This document shows positions 7,141 to 8,342 of a stretch of 8,342 nt of DNA, in pieces. Where the stretch lies: contig SDNV01000118.1 in the NCBI GenBank assembly GCA_004524515.1, forward strand, positions 1-8,342, written 5' to 3'. The notes under the pieces were generated by a model. That model was not told the origin of the DNA, did not search any database, and saw only the letters and a program-made list of their open reading frames with translations. Source of the DNA: Promethearchaeota archaeon (GTDB taxonomy: Archaea; Asgardarchaeota; Lokiarchaeia; Sigynarchaeales; SOKP01). The first letter of the stretch is position 1. Every line of letters begins with the position of its first letter. The translations under genes and the position numbers were made by a program.

Positions 7141-7186
7141 ATCTAATTAAATAAATAAATATTTAAATAAAGATTTCTATTAAAAA

Positions 7187-7194
7187 GAAGGGAG
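7187..7194 (+). promoter_or_regulatory. Shine-Dalgarno sequence of the HMG-CoA synthase gene
   Basis: GAAGGGAG ends 7 nt before the ATG at 7202. It is the strongest ribosome-binding candidate in the window and fixes the start codon. Confidence 0.65.
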
Positions 7195-7201
7195 AAAGAC
7201 T

Positions 7202-8342
7202 ATGATTTCTAATGATTATCTGTTTTCCAATGTAGGGATTGATTCAATAAGTTTTCATGCACCGAGATATTTTGTTGATATTGAAGAATTAGCAATAAAA
7301 AGAGCAGTGGATCCCAATAAATTCAAAAAAGGTTTATTATTGAAGGAGATGCGATTACCTGAAGTAGATGAGGATATAATTTCAATAGGATTAAAAGCAG
7401 GGTATAATGCTCTGGCTAGAGGGAATATATCTCCGAAGGAAATTGATGCTGTTTTTGTAGGTACTGAAACTATTACTTATGCTGTAAAATCCGTATCTAA
7501 CATATTTGCCGAAATGCTAGGACTGAAAAAAAATATATTAACTCAAGATATTTATAACGCATGTGCGGGAGGAACCTTAGCGATCCTTAATGCTATTGGT
7601 CTAATTGAGCAGGATATCATAAATAAAGCTCTTGTTATAAGTGCTGATATTTCTTCCTATCATTTAGGAACACCTTCTGAGCCTACACAAGGTTCTGGAG
7701 CAATAGCTTTTGTTATTTCAAAGAATCCTCGGATTGCAACCTTTAGTAAAAAGTTTGGAAAGATCTCAGGAGATATTAATGACTTTTATCGATCTGCTAA
7801 TGAAGTAAATGCTAAAGTTTTTGGCCAATATTCGGTGGATGCATATCTTAACTTTCAATTAGGAGCTTATGATGATTTAATGAATCAAATAGGAGATTTT
7901 TATGCAGATTATTATACATTTCATGCTCCATTTTCTAAACTTCCAATTAAAGCCATGCAACACATAATTCTTAAGCGTTGGTTAACGAATATTAATAATC
8001 TCCCTAAAATTAATAGAAATAATTTAAGATCTTCTTTATTGAAGAAAATTGATTTAATCTTACATGATGTTTCTTTTTTGCCAGAGTATATTTATTTAAA
8101 ATTAAAAGAAAAAGGATTTTCCTCCGGGAGATTAGAAAATTGGGCTCATTGGGTGAATAACAATGTGAAAGAAAGAGTTTTCCCTCAATTAAGAGTTCCA
8201 ATGCACTTTGGAAATATGTATAATGCTGCTGTTTGGTCTCAAATTCAATATATCATTGAAAATTATGCTCTTGCGAATGACACGATATATTTTGGTTCTT
8301 ATGGTTCTGGTGCGACTTGTATTTCAGGATTATTAAAAGTTA
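7202..8342 (+). CDS. Hydroxymethylglutaryl-CoA synthase, 3' end beyond the window
   Basis: It condenses acetyl-CoA with acetoacetyl-CoA to HMG-CoA, the committed precursor of mevalonate and hence of archaeal isoprenoid lipids. The frame is open for 380 codons to the window end. Thiolase-fold motifs are visible: VGTET (Glu89, general acid/base), NACAGGT (acyl-accepting Cys121), FHAPFSK (His241), FGNMYNAAVW (336-345), and FGSYGSGA (364-371). These correspond to Glu79, Cys111 and His233 of the Staphylococcus aureus enzyme. The block DINDFYRS...SVDAYL (191-216) and the HxPFxK context resemble the bacterial/eukaryotic-type enzyme more than the shorter type of methanogens. From the position of the GSYGSG motif I estimate about 50 residues are missing. 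The gene is divergent from the cis-prenyltransferase. In many archaea it is followed by acetoacetyl-CoA thiolase and a DUF35 protein, which would lie outside this window. Confidence 0.93.
   Translation, partial: MISNDYLFSNVGIDSISFHAPRYFVDIEELAIKRAVDPNKFKKGLLLKEMRLPEVDEDIISIGLKAGYNALARGNISPKEIDAVFVGTETITYAVKSVSNIFAEMLGLKKNILTQDIYNACAGGTLAILNAIGLIEQDIINKALVISADISSYHLGTPSEPTQGSGAIAFVISKNPRIATFSKKFGKISGDINDFYRSANEVNAKVFGQYSVDAYLNFQLGAYDDLMNQIGDFYADYYTFHAPFSKLPIKAMQHIILKRWLTNINNLPKINRNNLRSSLLKKIDLILHDVSFLPEYIYLKLKEKGFSSGRLENWAHWVNNNVKERVFPQLRVPMHFGNMYNAAVWSQIQYIIENYALANDTIYFGSYGSGATCISGLLKV

Larger units (their letters stand above)
6678..7201. other. 524-bp divergent intergenic region
   Basis: This spacer is about 80-85% A+T and separates the divergent cis-prenyltransferase and HMG-CoA synthase genes. 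I see no credible coding sequence; the longest ATG-led reading near its centre (from 7021) is ten codons. It holds a good TATA box and ribosome-binding site for the HMG-CoA synthase, a 14-bp palindrome at 7006-7019 whose AATCGATT core recurs at 6919-6926, and a small inverted repeat, GCTTTA/TAAAGC with a 5-nt loop, at 7040-7056. A possible minus-strand TATA element lies near 6761-6770 (TAAATATACT on the minus strand). It may also contain an unrecognised small RNA, but nothing proves one. Confidence 0.5.

Noticed and set aside
8010..8201. Minus-strand open frame of 63 codons
   Set aside because: It is antisense to the HMG-CoA synthase coding sequence, which has strong motif support throughout.

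Overview
The window looks like chromosomal DNA from an AT-rich archaeon, roughly 30% G+C by eye. The support for archaea is a cis-prenyltransferase with the archaeal-style DGNRRYA and RLSGFLLW motifs, a mevalonate-pathway HMG-CoA synthase, A/T-rich TATA-like boxes about 35-65 bp upstream of starts, and oligo(T) stretches at gene ends. Low G+C, long AT-rich spacers and large multidomain proteins of unknown function would fit an Asgard (Lokiarchaeia-like) genome. That placement is inference and cannot be settled from this sequence alone.

Layout. Positions 1-120 hold the last 39 codons of an unrecognised plus-strand gene, followed by a T-rich spacer. Four minus-strand genes follow. In the order read on that strand they are a cis-prenyltransferase (5844-6677), a 616-residue protein with a predicted beta-sandwich, helical repeats and an alpha/beta C-terminus (3754-5604), a GCS2/YbdK-type carboxylate-amine ligase with a lysine-rich N-terminal tail (1957-3648), and an amidohydrolase with a long C-terminal extension (341-1888). 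Gaps of 68, 105 and 239 bp, each with its own possible TATA box, suggest mostly separate transcription. A 524-bp intergenic region (6678-7201) separates the cis-prenyltransferase from a divergent plus-strand HMG-CoA synthase (7202 to beyond the window end).

How the genes may work together. HMG-CoA synthase makes the precursor of mevalonate, and so of isopentenyl diphosphate. The cis-prenyltransferase uses isopentenyl diphosphate to build the long polyprenyl carrier for glycan transfer. These two genes therefore sit at the start and near the end of one pathway, back to back across a shared regulatory region. The ligase and amidohydrolase could form an amide-bond making and breaking pair, but only their adjacency and family chemistry suggest it. 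The 616-residue protein has no recognisable catalytic motif and looks like a scaffold. No CRISPR array, tRNA, rRNA, insertion sequence or phage gene was seen. The points most worth following are the noncanonical metal site and C-terminal extension of the amidohydrolase, the decorated GCS2 ligase beside it, the unassigned 616-residue protein, and the bacterial/eukaryotic-type motifs of the HMG-CoA synthase.
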